Notes: generated from the letters alone by a model not told the origin. 64,000 nucleotides of DNA from JAEUNJ01 sp052035955 (GCA_052035955.1 JBPOHD010000015.1:16623-80622), one strand, 5' to 3'. Shown: positions 15,213 through 31,047, counted from the first letter of the stretch. A program made the numbers and translations.

Positions 15213-16403
15213 TTAGCGGGATGAAGGAGTTGTTTGATGTGAATTCTCGTTGAAACCGGGGTGTCCCAGGAAGCGCATCAATTCCTCCTTGCGCGCCGTG
15301 GCATCCCGGTATCCGAGGTCGATCAGCGCCCTGGTGTAACTGGCCTCGAAAAGGAGGTGGCTGGTCAGGGCACCGCCGTGACGATTCATCGCGCCGATGC
15401 CACGCAACAACAGGCGCAAGGTCCAGGGAAGCGACTGGGCATGCTGCGCCGCCAGATGATCGAGGCGCTCGGAGGGGGCAATCACCAGGACGTCGATCGG
15501 TCGAAGGCGGATGTTGCGATCCCGCCGGACATCCTCCGGCATCGTCTCGAGGGTCCGGTTGATGCTGGTCATGCGCTCGAGGTCCACCGCCAGGCTGTCG
15601 ATGAAGATGCCGGACAGGGCGTGGCCGGCGATCTGCGCCAGGGATGGATAGCGATCGGCCTTGCGCCGGTCGTTCGCCTCGCTCGTCTGCTCCAACCCGA
15701 TCACGAGAATTCGGTCGGCGCCCACGTGGATGGCCGGGGACATCGGCGACAACTGGCGCATCGAGCCATCCCCGAACCATTCGCGGTGGATCTTCACCGC
15801 CGGGAACAGGAAGGGAATGGCGCTCGACGCCATCAGGTGATCGACGCCGAGTTTCACGTGGGCACCCACCCGCTGGCTGCGCTGCCAGGGCTCCAGGTCC
15901 GGGCGTCCCTGGAAGAAGGCAACGCTCTGTCCCGACGAATAGCCGGAGCAGGTGATGCTGATCGAATGCAGGGCGTGGGAGGCGATCGCCCGGTCGATGC
16001 GGGAAAAGTCCAGTTGGTCGGCCAGCGTCCGGCGAAGCGGGGCGTTGTCGAGCAGGGCGCGCGGGCTCTTGCGCATGAACCATCCCAGGGCGAGGGCGCC
16101 CAGCCAGCGGGCACCCGAGGCGGCGACGCCGGCGGGATCGGCACGGTACACATGGCCGGCATGGAAGTGGCTCCAGAGGCCCACCAGGCGGTCGACCCCG
16201 TCGCCAAAATCCTCGGCGTGGCAGGCCAGGGTGGCGGCGTTGATGGCGCCGGAGGAAGTGCCGCAGAGAATGGGGAATGGATTGGGGGCGGGGTCCGGCA
16301 GCAGGGTCCGGATCGCCTTCAGGACGCCGACCTGGTAGGCGGCACGCGCACCGCCACCGCTCAGGATCAATGCAGTCTTGGGAACGGACGGGCGCGCGGT
16401 CAT
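15213..16403 (-). CDS. Patatin-like phospholipase family protein
   Basis: 396 residues. The catalytic dyad and oxyanion hole of patatins are visible: glycine-rich LSGGGARAAYQVG (about 12-24), nucleophile elbow GTSSGAINA (Ser at about 49), and the DG pair in WFGDGSMRQLSP (about 210). Patatins are acyl hydrolases acting on lipids. No signal peptide is present, so the protein is probably cytoplasmic or peripheral to the inner membrane. The C-terminal ~100 residues are basic and hydrophobic (RLLLRGIGAMN...LLFEASYTRALIDLGY). It lies just upstream of the endopeptidase on the same strand (93-base gap). Physiological substrate unknown. Confidence 0.88.
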   Translation of the reverse strand: MTARPSVPKTALILSGGGARAAYQVGVLKAIRTLLPDPAPNPFPILCGTSSGAINAATLACHAEDFGDGVDRLVGLWSHFHAGHVYRADPAGVAASGARWLGALALGWFMRKSPRALLDNAPLRRTLADQLDFSRIDRAIASHALHSISITCSGYSSGQSVAFFQGRPDLEPWQRSQRVGAHVKLGVDHLMASSAIPFLFPAVKIHREWFGDGSMRQLSPMSPAIHVGADRILVIGLEQTSEANDRRKADRYPSLAQIAGHALSGIFIDSLAVDLERMTSINRTLETMPEDVRRDRNIRLRPIDVLVIAPSERLDHLAAQHAQSLPWTLRLLLRGIGAMNRHGGALTSHLLFEASYTRALIDLGYRDATARKEELMRFLGHPGFNENSHQTTPSSR

Positions 16404-16416
16404 GGCGGTGGGTGGC

Positions 16417-18702
<2,286 letters not shown>

Positions 18703-18945
18703 GTTTTTCTTTGGTTTACCTGTGTACTGTGGAACGCGGACGGGGCCGCGCTCGGCCCGGAGCACCGGGCTCGCCGCGACGGCGGCAGTGGGATTGTGAC
18801 ATAATGAACTGCTCCGGGCGGGATTCACCACCCTAATACTCTCCCTGTCCCGTTCCCGTCGGCATTCCACGCGGGAGCGCAGTGGGCGCCGGATTCCCCC
18901 GGCACCGTCGACAGGGCCGCCCGCTGACAAAAGTGGAGAATGTCG
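18703..18945. promoter_or_regulatory. Divergent maeB / pckG control region
   Basis: A 243-base spacer from which maeB (minus) and pckG (plus) diverge, so both promoters must lie here. Candidate -10 elements on the plus strand are CATAAT (18800-18805) and TAATACT (18834-18840). Neither has a convincing -35 box. I found no clear operator palindrome. Confidence 0.45.
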
Positions 18946-20799
<1,854 letters not shown>

Positions 20800-20835
20800 T
20801 CCGCCGTACGGACCGATCCAGCGATCCATGCTTTC

Positions 20836-20865
20836 GACACCGGCCTTCGGGCCGGTTGTCGTTTC
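20836..20865 (+). terminator. Intrinsic terminator after pckG
   Basis: GACACCGGCC (20836-20845), loop TTCG, then GGCCGGTTGTC (20850-20860): a 10-bp stem with one bulged T and a stable UUCG tetraloop, followed by GTTTCC. It lies between pckG and the aminotransferase start. Confidence 0.75.
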
Positions 20866-20875
20866 CACTTCCGCC

Positions 20876-22048
20876 ATGACCCGCCGCCCTCCCCCCATTG
20901 CCGCCCGCATGGCCGACATCGCCCCCTTCCATGTCATGGAGCTGATGGCCCGCGCCCAGGCCCTCGAAGCCGACGGCCGGGACATCGTGCATATGGAGGT
21001 CGGGGAACCGGATTTCCCCACGCCCGAGCCGGTCTGCGAGGCGGCCCGGGCCTTCATCGCCACGGGCCGCGTGCGCTACACGCACGCCCTGGGACTGCCT
21101 CAACTGCGGGAGGCCATCGCCGGGTTCTACGAACACCGCCACGCGCTGAAGGTGGATCCGCGGCGCATCATCGTCACGGCGGGGGCCTCCGGTGCCCTGC
21201 TGCTGGCCCTGGGGCTTCTGGTCGGGCGTGATGACGAGTGGCTGCTCCCGGACCCGGGCTACCCGTGCAACCGCCATTTCGTCCGCCTGCTGGAAGGCAA
21301 GCCGGTGCCCCTGCCTGTCCTTCCCGAGTTCGCCTACCAACCCACCGGAGAACAGGTTCGCGCCGCCTGGGGCCCGGGGACCCGAGCCCTGATGGTGGCT
21401 TCGCCCGCCAACCCTACCGGGACCATGCTGGGACGAGCCCGGCTCGACGAACTGTGGCGAACCGTCGCCAACCTGGGTGGCGTCCTCGTAACGGACGAGA
21501 TCTACCAGGGACTGACCTATGGCACCGAGGCAACGACGGCGCTCTCGCTGACGGACGACGTGTTCGTCATCAACAGCTTCTCCAAGTACTTCAACATGAC
21601 CGGATGGCGCCTGGGCTGGCTGGTGGTGCCGGAGGGCTGCGTCCGGGACGTGGAGAAACTGGCCCAGAACCTTTTCATTTCACCATCGGCGCCGGCCCAG
21701 TATGGCGCCCTGGCGGCATTCCGCCCGGACACCCTGGCGATCCTGGAGTCCCGTCGGGAGGAGTTCAGGCGTCGGCGGGACTTGCTGTTGCCCGGATTGC
21801 GCAGGCTGGGATTTCGAGTGCCGGCAGAACCCGAAGGGGCCTTCTACATCTACGCCGACATCGGAGACCTGGCCGGGGACAGTTTCGAGTTTGCAAGCCG
21901 CCTGATCGAAGCCGCCGGCGTGGCGGCGACACCGGGGTTGGATTTCGGCCATAATGCCCCCGGGCGCCATATGCGATTCGCCTACACGGTGGCCGAGGAC
22001 CGGCTGCAGGAAGGCATCGAGCGGATCGGCCGCCTGCTCGGACGATGA
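20876..22048 (+). CDS. Class I/II pyridoxal-phosphate aminotransferase
   Basis: 390 residues from ATG 20876 (MTRRPPPIAARMADIAPFHV). Fold type I motifs are all present: EVGEPDFPTPEPV near the N terminus, PGYPCNRHF, the SPANPTGTML loop, the cofactor aspartate strand VLVTDEIYQGLTY and the Schiff-base lysine K237 in NSFSKYFNMTGWRLGW. A C-terminal Arg for substrate carboxylate appears in HMRFAYTVAEDR. It resembles the AspC/AlaA-like or LL-diaminopimelate-type group, so substrate is undetermined. No Shine-Dalgarno sequence is visible. Because the pckG terminator sits only ~10 bases upstream, it needs its own promoter or relies on read-through. Confidence 0.9.
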   Translation: MTRRPPPIAARMADIAPFHVMELMARAQALEADGRDIVHMEVGEPDFPTPEPVCEAARAFIATGRVRYTHALGLPQLREAIAGFYEHRHALKVDPRRIIVTAGASGALLLALGLLVGRDDEWLLPDPGYPCNRHFVRLLEGKPVPLPVLPEFAYQPTGEQVRAAWGPGTRALMVASPANPTGTMLGRARLDELWRTVANLGGVLVTDEIYQGLTYGTEATTALSLTDDVFVINSFSKYFNMTGWRLGWLVVPEGCVRDVEKLAQNLFISPSAPAQYGALAAFRPDTLAILESRREEFRRRRDLLLPGLRRLGFRVPAEPEGAFYIYADIGDLAGDSFEFASRLIEAAGVAATPGLDFGHNAPGRHMRFAYTVAEDRLQEGIERIGRLLGR

Positions 22049-22083
22049 GCGGTGGCGCCATCGGCGCGCAACTGGAAATGAAA

Positions 22084-22118
22084 AAGGCGTGACGTCCGCG
22101 AGGGAAGCGTCACGCCTT
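22084..22118 (-). terminator. Intrinsic terminator of the H1-like gene
   Basis: Perfect 11-base inverted repeat (AAGGCGTGACG, 22084-22094; CGTCACGCCTT, 22108-22118). Read on the minus strand it ends in a run of five T followed by CATTTCC, 52 bases past the H1-like gene's stop. On the plus strand it could also cap the aminotransferase transcript, though without a T-run. Confidence 0.75.
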
Positions 22119-22169
22119 GGGAAGGGGCGGACGGACGGGAATGTCCGCGCGTCCGCGCCGACCGCCCGA

Positions 22170-22607
22170 TCAGGAAGGACGGGAACCGGTCGGGAACGGC
22201 CAGGCAGCGGCCGGATTCAGCGAGGACTTGAGGCCAGGGGCAGCAGCGGTCGAAGGTGCGGCTGCCGGGGCCGGCGCAGGCTTCGTTTCTGCCGGCTTCG
22301 CGGCGGCGGCCTTCTTGGCGGCGGGCTTCTTGGCGGCGGGCTTCGCGGCAGCCTTCTTCGGCGCAGCAGCCTTCGTCGCAGCGGGCTTCGCGGCAGCCTT
22401 CTTCGGCGCAGCAGCCTTCTTCGCGGCGGGCTTCGCGGCAGCCTTCTTCGGCGCAGCAGCCTTCTTCGCAGCGGGCTTCGCGGCAGCCTTCTTCGGCGCA
22501 GCGGCCTTCTTCGCAGCGGGCTTCGCGGCAGCCTTCTTCACAGCGGGTTTTTTGGCCGCAGCAGGCTTCTTCGCCGCGGGCTTCTTGGCTTTCTTCTCTT
22601 CAGCCAT
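22170..22607 (-). CDS. Histone H1-like Ala/Lys/Pro-repeat protein
   Basis: 145 residues, nearly all Ala, Lys and Pro. Start chosen at ATG 22607 (MAEEKKAKKPAAKK), which has a perfect AAGGAGG 7 bases upstream; an upstream in-frame start lacks this. The body is an array of a 15-residue unit (KKAAAPKKAAAKPAA and variants) of the kind found in AlgP/HctB and eukaryotic H1 tails. Such proteins bind DNA non-specifically and condense the nucleoid. The C-terminal ~25 residues lose the repeat (LKSSLNPAAAWPFPTG). Low-complexity composition makes finer homology calls unsafe. Confidence 0.85.
   Translation of the reverse strand: MAEEKKAKKPAAKKPAAAKKPAVKKAAAKPAAKKAAAPKKAAAKPAAKKAAAPKKAAAKPAAKKAAAPKKAAAKPAATKAAAPKKAAAKPAAKKPAAKKAAAAKPAETKPAPAPAAAPSTAAAPGLKSSLNPAAAWPFPTGSRPS
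22316..22540. repeat. 45-bp tandem repeats inside the H1-like gene
   Basis: About five imperfect in-frame copies of a 45-bp unit (core GCGGGCTTCGCGGCAGCCTT on the plus strand), encoding the 15-residue KKAAAPKKAAAKPAA repeat. Copies differ by single substitutions such as GTCGCA / TTCGCA. Near-identity between copies implies recent slippage or recombination, so copy number probably varies between strains. Confidence 0.8.
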
Positions 22608-22834
22608 GTTGAACCTCCTTGAACAAAGTAACAGGAAAGAAACACCACTACAGCAACCCGTCTGGGCTAGCACGGATTATTCAATGCCTTCAAGCGATTG
22701 AAAGCGATGAATTCCTAACGTTTCTCCGCCTATATCACCATTCAATGTCGGTGATGTACCGGGCCCCAACCCTGCCCCACCTGCTCATCCGGTTCAACAT
22801 GCGTCCCCGCATTAACGGCATGACGCGGAAATTC

Positions 22835-23968
22835 TCAATCCCAGGACAGCGCGCCACCCGTTTGGTATTCCGTGACGCGTGTCTCGAAGAAGTTCTTTTC
22901 CTTCTTGAGGTCGATCATCTCGCTCATCCATGGGAAGGGGTTTTCCTCGCCCTCGAACAGCGGCTCGACGCCGATCTGCTGGCAGCGGCGATTCGCGATA
23001 TAGCGCAGGTATCCCTTGAACATGGGGGCATTGAGGCCCAGGACGCCGCGCGGCATGGTGTCCTCGGCATACCGGTACTCGAGGTCGACTGCCCTACGGA
23101 AGAGGCCGCCGATCTCGTCGCGGAATTCCGGGGTCCACAAGCGCGGGTTCTCGAGCTTGATCTGGTTGATGAGATCGATGCCGAAGTTGCAGTGCATGGA
23201 CTCGTCGCGCAGGATGTACTGGTATTGCTCCGCGGCCCCGGTCATCTTGTTCTGCCGGCCGAGGGACAGTATCTGGGCGAAGCCGACGTAGAAGAACAGG
23301 CCCTCCATGAGGCAGGCGAAGACGATGATGCTTTTCAGGAGTTTCTGGTCGGCCTCGAGGCTTCCCGTGCGAAAGGCCGGATCGGTGAGGGTGTCGATGA
23401 ACGGGATAAGGAACTCGTCCTTGGCCCGAATCGACGGAATCTCGTGGTAGGCATTGAAGATCTCGCCTTCGTCGAGGCCCAGGCTCTCCACGATGTACTG
23501 GTAGGCGTGGGTGTGAATGGCCTCCTCGAAGGCCTGGCGCAGCAGATATTGCCGGCACTCGGGCGCCGTGATGTGGCGATAGGTGCCCAGAACGATGTTG
23601 TTGGCGGCGAGGCTGTCGGCAGTGACGAAGAAGCCCAGGTTGCGCTTGACGATGCGACGCTCGTCTTCCGTCAGGCCGTTGGGATCCTTCCATTGCGCGA
23701 TGTCGCGCGACATGGCGATCTCCTGGGGCATCCAGTGGTTGGCGCAACCGGCAAGGTACTTGTCCCACGCCCAGCGATACTTGAAGGGGACGAGCTGGTT
23801 GACGTCCGTCCCGCCGTTGATGATCCGCTTGTCCTCGACCCGCACCCGCCGCGCATCCTCCCGCGGTTCCGGGGATTCGGAATACTCTCCCACCGATGTG
23901 GCAGGAGGCTGGACTGCCCTGCGGGTCACCGCCGTCAGGACCGGGAGGTCTTCCTCGAAGTTCAGCAT
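22835..23968 (-). CDS. nrdB: Ribonucleotide reductase class Ia, beta subunit
   Basis: 377 residues from ATG 23968 (AGGAG 8 bases upstream). The di-iron ligands are readable: Asp in VTADSLAANNI, E-x2-H in EEAIHTHAYQ, and E-x2-H in RDESMHCNFG. The radical tyrosine is Y156, four residues after H152, as Y122 follows H118 in E. coli NrdB. It holds the diferric-tyrosyl radical used by NrdA to reduce ribonucleotides. It begins 19 bases after the nrdA stop, so it is in the same operon. The C-terminal tail ends YQTGGALSWD, the likely NrdA-docking peptide. Confidence 0.95.
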   Translation of the reverse strand: MLNFEEDLPVLTAVTRRAVQPPATSVGEYSESPEPREDARRVRVEDKRIINGGTDVNQLVPFKYRWAWDKYLAGCANHWMPQEIAMSRDIAQWKDPNGLTEDERRIVKRNLGFFVTADSLAANNIVLGTYRHITAPECRQYLLRQAFEEAIHTHAYQYIVESLGLDEGEIFNAYHEIPSIRAKDEFLIPFIDTLTDPAFRTGSLEADQKLLKSIIVFACLMEGLFFYVGFAQILSLGRQNKMTGAAEQYQYILRDESMHCNFGIDLINQIKLENPRLWTPEFRDEIGGLFRRAVDLEYRYAEDTMPRGVLGLNAPMFKGYLRYIANRRCQQIGVEPLFEGEENPFPWMSEMIDLKKEKNFFETRVTEYQTGGALSWD

Positions 23969-23987
23969 TCGGTGTGCTCCTGGCAAA

Positions 23988-26819
<2,832 letters not shown>

Positions 26820-26899
26820 CAAACGCCTCCTGATGTTCTTGTGGGAGCCGGCAGTCCGCCGGAGCCTGGATTCCCGCGTGTCCGCCGGGCGGCGATGAC

Positions 26900-26946
26900 C
26901 TACTAGATATAGTGGTGCACCTACCGACCGCAACTAATTCTAGTGG
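26900..26946 (-). promoter_or_regulatory. Pair of NrdR boxes overlapping the nrdAB promoter
   Basis: Box 1, CTACTAGATATAGTGG (26900-26915), and box 2, CAACTAATTCTAGTGG (26931-26946), both fit the NrdR consensus (roughly ACACWATATATWGTGT). They are spaced 31 bp start to start, three helical turns, as NrdR pairs typically are. On the minus strand a -35-like TTGCGG and a -10-like TATATC (16-base spacer) put the -10 within box 1. NrdR, with ATP/dATP bound, would repress here; nrdR itself is not in the window. Confidence 0.8.
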
Positions 26947-27026
26947 TCGGTTTTTCAAACTGCAAGTTTTTTCCATCGCCGCAAGCATCATCGGAGACGG
27001 CGGCTGCCCGGCGGGGCCGAGGGGGA

Positions 27027-27596
27027 TCAGCGCCCGGGGGTGCGGACCCGGAGTCGATGCCAATCGAAATGGGGGCCGGGGTCGGTCTTTCGACCGGGTG
27101 CGACGTCCGAATGCCCGACGACGTCGGCGATGGGATACCGGATGCGCAAGGCTTCGAGCAGCGCGTCGAGCCGAACGTACTGCGCGTCCTCGAAGGTGCG
27201 CTCGTCGCATCCCTCGAGTTCGATGCCGATCGAGAAGTCGTTGCATCGCTCCCTGCCTCGCCAGCGGGACACTCCGGCGTGCCAGGCGCGCTTCTGGCAA
27301 GAGACGAACTGGACCAGCGCACCATCGCGCCTGATCAGGAAATGCGCGGATACCCGCAGGCCGGCGATGGTCCCGTAATAAGGGTGGGCGGCGGGATCCA
27401 GGGTGTTCGTGAACAGTCGCTCGATGCCTGCTCCTCCGAACACGCCCGGGGGAAGGCTGATGGCATGGACGACGACCAGGTCGATCGCGACGCCAGGCGG
27501 GCGGTCATCCATGTTCGGGGAGGCGATCTGCCGGGCGGCCGCGACGTAACCCCCGGCATCGACGGAGAGCAGCGCCGGGTCAGGCCTCGCGTTCAT
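27027..27596 (-). CDS. ampD: 1,6-anhydro-N-acetylmuramyl-L-alanine amidase
   Basis: 189 residues from ATG 27596, the usual AmpD length (~187). It cleaves the amide between anhydro-MurNAc and the stem peptide in the cytoplasm during murein recycling. Zinc ligands are seen as the His in VVVHAISLPPG, the His in VVGHSDVAPGRKTDPG and the Asp in the same loop; the catalytic Glu is in SIGIELEG. It overlaps the 3' end of pilR by 17 bases, so it is probably cotranscribed with pilSR. Loss of AmpD typically derepresses AmpR-controlled beta-lactamases, but no ampC/ampR lies in the window. Confidence 0.94.
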   Translation of the reverse strand: MNARPDPALLSVDAGGYVAAARQIASPNMDDRPPGVAIDLVVVHAISLPPGVFGGAGIERLFTNTLDPAAHPYYGTIAGLRVSAHFLIRRDGALVQFVSCQKRAWHAGVSRWRGRERCNDFSIGIELEGCDERTFEDAQYVRLDALLEALRIRYPIADVVGHSDVAPGRKTDPGPHFDWHRLRVRTPGR

Positions 27597-28956
27597 TGAG
27601 CCCCAGCCGCTCCATCCGGTAACGAAGGGACCTAAAGGTAACGCCGAGCAATTTGGCCGCCGCCGTCCGATTGAAGCGCGTCCTCTGCAGGGCATCCAGG
27701 ATGGCCTGCCTTTCGAGTTTGTCCAGATAGTCCTGCAGGGGCATTTCTCCGGCCGACGGCGGCTCCTCGCCGACGTTGGCGACGGGTTCCAGATTCAGGT
27801 CCACCTCGTCGATGGCATCGGCGGCCCGCAGGGCCAGCGCCCTTTCCATGATGTTCTCGAGCTCGCGGACGTTTCCGGGAAACGAATAACCGGACAGGGC
27901 CCGGAGGGCGGCCTGCGTCAGGCGCGGGGGTTGCGCGCCGGCAGCGGCCGACAGGCGCAGCAACGCGCTTTCGGCGATGCGGGGGATGTCCTCGCGGCAC
28001 TCGCGCAATGCAGGCATCCGGATCTCGATGACTGCCAGCCGGTAATAAAGGTCCTGGCGGAAGCGCCCGGCTTCGACGAGCTTGCGCAGGTCCTGGTGGG
28101 TGGCACTGAGGATGCGCACGTCCACCGCATCCTCGGCCGCGGCGCCGACCTTCCGAACGCGCTTTTCCTGGATGGCGCGAAGCAGCTTCACTTGCATCGC
28201 CAGCGGCAGATCCGCCACCTCGTCGAGGAACAGCGTGCCGCCGTCCGCAGCCTGGAAAAACCCGTCCCTGTCCGCATCCGCCCCCGTGAAAGCTCCCTTC
28301 CGGTAGCCGAAGAATTCGCTTTCCATCAGGTTCTCGGGGATGGCGCCGCAATTGACGGCAACGAAGGGGTGGTCGCGCCGCGCGCCCTGCCGGTGAATCA
28401 TTCGGGCAGCGAGTTCCTTGCCGCTGCCCGACTCGCCGCGGACATGCACAGGCGCCTGGCTCCGCGCCACCCGGGCTATCATCTCGCGGGCCTCCTCCAT
28501 GGCCTGCGAATCGCCACGCAATTCCGGCTCGCCGGTGAAGCCGGCCAGATCCCCGGCCGTCGGCAACCTGAGCGCAGTTCTCACCAGGGCCCGCAACTGG
28601 TCCAGGGAGACAGGCTTTGCAAGATAATCAAACGCCCCGGCCTTGAGGGCCAGCACGGCGTTCTCCATGCTGCCATGGGCCGTGATGACGGCAACGGGCA
28701 GGTCATGGCAATGCTCGGCGATGTGCCGCACGAGGTCGAGTCCGTCGCCGTCGGGTAGGCGCATGTCGGTCAGGCACAGCTGGTAGCGATTGGCGGCCAG
28801 CAGGTCGCGCGCCTCGCCCACCGTCGCCGCGCAATCGGCCACGAGGCCCATGCGCGCCATGGCCAGGTCCAGCAGTTCCCGTATGTCCGCCTCGTCGTCG
28901 ACGATCAGGACGCTGCGACTGCCGCCGCCTGCTCTTCTTTCCTGTCTTCCGGACAT
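27580..28956 (-). CDS. pilR: Sigma-54-dependent response regulator (type IV pilus regulator)
   Basis: 458 residues in NtrC layout. The receiver domain (about 15-130) has acidic pocket D20-D21 and phospho-acceptor D64 (LTDMRLPD). The AAA+ domain (about 160-385) has Walker A GESGSGKEL, the sigma-54-contacting GAFTGA loop and Walker B GGTLFLDEV. A Fis-type helix-turn-helix ends the protein (NRTAAAKLLGVTFRSLRYRM). With PilS it activates sigma-54 transcription of pilin genes. The start overlaps the pilS end by 52 bases. The pilus target genes are not in the window. Confidence 0.93.
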   Translation of the reverse strand: MSGRQERRAGGGSRSVLIVDDEADIRELLDLAMARMGLVADCAATVGEARDLLAANRYQLCLTDMRLPDGDGLDLVRHIAEHCHDLPVAVITAHGSMENAVLALKAGAFDYLAKPVSLDQLRALVRTALRLPTAGDLAGFTGEPELRGDSQAMEEAREMIARVARSQAPVHVRGESGSGKELAARMIHRQGARRDHPFVAVNCGAIPENLMESEFFGYRKGAFTGADADRDGFFQAADGGTLFLDEVADLPLAMQVKLLRAIQEKRVRKVGAAAEDAVDVRILSATHQDLRKLVEAGRFRQDLYYRLAVIEIRMPALRECREDIPRIAESALLRLSAAAGAQPPRLTQAALRALSGYSFPGNVRELENIMERALALRAADAIDEVDLNLEPVANVGEEPPSAGEMPLQDYLDKLERQAILDALQRTRFNRTAAAKLLGVTFRSLRYRMERLGLNEREA

Positions 28957-30500
28957 GACTCTCCCCGGGCCGTCAATCTGAAATGGGCACCGCCAGACTG
29001 CTCTATGACTTCGAGAGAAGCCCCGTTAGCCTCGCAAAGTTCCCTGGCGATGTACAAACCCAGGCCCGTACCCGCGCCGTGGGTGGTGAAAAAGGGTTCG
29101 AACACCTGGTTGCGCCGGGCCGGCTCGATCCCTGGTCCGTCGTCGATCACATGCACCTCGCAATGCCGGGCGGAGGGTTGCATGGAAATCTCCAGGCGCA
29201 CGCTGCCGGGAAGGCCGCTGCAATAGCGCAGCGCATTGACGATCAGGTTCCACAGGACGCGATTCAGGTGGCTCCTGTCGAAGCAGACCGCGGATTCCGG
29301 CTCTATGTCCGTCACGACGGCGCTGCGGACCCGTTCGTCATGCATCGCGAACTCCTCGAGGAATGCCGGCACGAAGCTTGCCAGCTGGATCGTCTCCTGG
29401 ACGGTCCTGTCCCGACGACCCAGTTCGAGGACCTCCGACACCAGGCGATTCAGGCGCTGGGTGTTGTCGCCGATGATGCGCGTCAGGCGCACTTGCATCT
29501 CGCCCCGCTTCTCGCTGCGGAGCAACTCCGCCGCCTGGCTGATCGCCGACAGCGGATTCCGGATTTCATGGGCCAGGTTGGCCGTCAGCCTGCCCAGGGC
29601 GGCGAGCTTCAACTGCTGCGCCTGGGTCTGGGCCTGGGCAAGGTCTTCCAGATAGATGAGGGCGATGTCGCCCTCGCCGGCCGGCAGGAAACGCACGCGC
29701 ACCAGGCGCCCCGATCCGGGCAGCCTCAGGATGTCGCGCTCGTCCAATTGGCGCTCCCGCCATATCCTGAATCGATCGGCGAGGGCAGAGGAAAACGCCG
29801 CCAGGTCGGGGGCGGGGGGGGCCTTGACTTGCAGGAGGGTTTCGGCACGGGGATTGAACTGCCGGACGCGGCCATCGCCCTCCACCACGAGTATGCCGTC
29901 CTGCATGTCGTGGATGATGCGCTCGCCGACGCGCAACTGCGCCGCCAGGGCCGCTCCCCGGCGGTTGGCCAGTTCCTCGTTGGCGACCACCCGGCGGGCG
30001 AGCAACCGCGCGGTGATCGCGGTGGCGAAGAACCCGATGCTGGTGATCCCGGCCTGCACGAACTCTCCGGGGTCCGCCCCGTAACGCAGAACCCGGTCGG
30101 CGTGCTCGAGAAGGACGGCAACGGTCGCCAGGGCGGAGAAGAAGAGGGCCAGCCGGCCCTGACCCACCAGTCCGGCCCCTGCCAGCACCACGAGCAGCGT
30201 GTAGCTCATGCCGCTGCGCAGTCCGCCGCTGAAGTGCATCATGGCCGTGAGGAAGGCGATATCCGCGGCGACCTCCAGGATCAGCAGCAGGTCGAAGGGC
30301 AGGCGGCGAAGCTGTGCCAGCGCGAAGAATGACAGCGCGACCAGTGCATAGCCGCCGCCCGCGGTCAGGAACAAGCGCGGACTCTCGGCCCCCAGGTTGA
30401 TGCTGCCGCCATAGATGGCGACCGCTGCCACGAACACCAGCGCGGATGCCAGCCGATAGAGGTTGAAGTACCAGAGCGACCGCCAGAAGATTTCCGGCAT
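28905..30500 (-). CDS. pilS: Membrane sensor histidine kinase (type IV pilus sensor)
   Basis: About 531 residues. Six hydrophobic segments (about 5-180) begin SLWYFNLYRL, characteristic of PilS. A PAS domain (about 200-300) follows, then the H-box with phospho-acceptor His in NLAHEIRNPLSAI and the ATP-binding N, G1 and G2 boxes (LWNLIVNALRY, DDGPGIEP, GTGLGLYIA). Start is uncertain: ATG 30500 is given, but a GTG at 30539 overlaps the preceding stop codon as GTGA and has a better ribosome site (CAGGGG), which would add 13 residues. It phosphorylates the overlapping PilR. Confidence 0.92.
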   Translation of the reverse strand: MPEIFWRSLWYFNLYRLASALVFVAAVAIYGGSINLGAESPRLFLTAGGGYALVALSFFALAQLRRLPFDLLLILEVAADIAFLTAMMHFSGGLRSGMSYTLLVVLAGAGLVGQGRLALFFSALATVAVLLEHADRVLRYGADPGEFVQAGITSIGFFATAITARLLARRVVANEELANRRGAALAAQLRVGERIIHDMQDGILVVEGDGRVRQFNPRAETLLQVKAPPAPDLAAFSSALADRFRIWRERQLDERDILRLPGSGRLVRVRFLPAGEGDIALIYLEDLAQAQTQAQQLKLAALGRLTANLAHEIRNPLSAISQAAELLRSEKRGEMQVRLTRIIGDNTQRLNRLVSEVLELGRRDRTVQETIQLASFVPAFLEEFAMHDERVRSAVVTDIEPESAVCFDRSHLNRVLWNLIVNALRYCSGLPGSVRLEISMQPSARHCEVHVIDDGPGIEPARRNQVFEPFFTTHGAGTGLGLYIARELCEANGASLEVIEQSGGAHFRLTARGESCPEDRKEEQAAAVAAS

Positions 30501-30535
30501 TGGTCGCCCGATGGCCGGCCCCCAGGGCTCGCGAC

Positions 30536-30754
30536 TCACGCCCGCCCCTGCAACCGGTGGGCGTCGCAGCAGAATCGAGCTCCCTCGGCATCCGTGACGC
30601 ATTCCCGTTCGGGAAGGTATACACCGCAGGAGGCGCAAGCCACCATGCGCTCGGCACCCGCCTGGGCGCCCCTGTTCCGGGTCGGCCCCGCCGGCCTGCG
30701 CAGGAAGAAAAAGAGGGCGGCGGCAAGCAGAGCGAGCAACAACCACTTGATCAT
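30536..30754 (-). CDS. Small PP0621-family membrane protein with zinc-finger-like C terminus
   Basis: 72 residues from ATG 30754. One N-terminal membrane helix (WLLLALLAAALFFFL) is followed by a basic stretch and a cysteine cluster: MVACASCGVYLPERECVTDAEG, then FCCDAHR. This matches the small PP0621/preprotein-like family found next to pilS in betaproteobacteria. Cys pairs (CASC, ECV, CC) plus His suggest a zinc site. Its stop overlaps a possible GTG start of pilS, suggesting coupled translation. Function is unknown. Confidence 0.75.
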   Translation of the reverse strand: MIKWLLLALLAAALFFFLRRPAGPTRNRGAQAGAERMVACASCGVYLPERECVTDAEGARFCCDAHRLQGRA

Positions 30755-30969
30755 GGGGCACCCCGTCGGGAGTTCGAACGACCGGGAAGCTCCGGAACGC
30801 CTCGCCCCGGGCTGCGGGCGTCGGGCACCCCTGGAGCACGGGTCCGGCAATATGGAAACGATGATGCATCAGCCGCGGCGGCGGAGCAAATCATTGGCGG
30901 CGCGAACACCGATCGTCCGGCGGTTCGACCGGACTCGGACAACGGGAAGGCGGGAATTGAAGACCAGGA

Positions 30970-31047
<78 letters not shown>

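Noticed and set aside
22316..22540. Minisatellite unrelated to coding
   Set aside because: The 45-bp units keep the reading frame of a start- and ribosome-site-supported gene, so the repeat is coding.
30501..30869. A longer N-terminal extension of pilS
   Set aside because: The extension crosses the small PP0621-family gene in another frame and lacks a membrane helix; a short GTG extension to 30539 remains possible.
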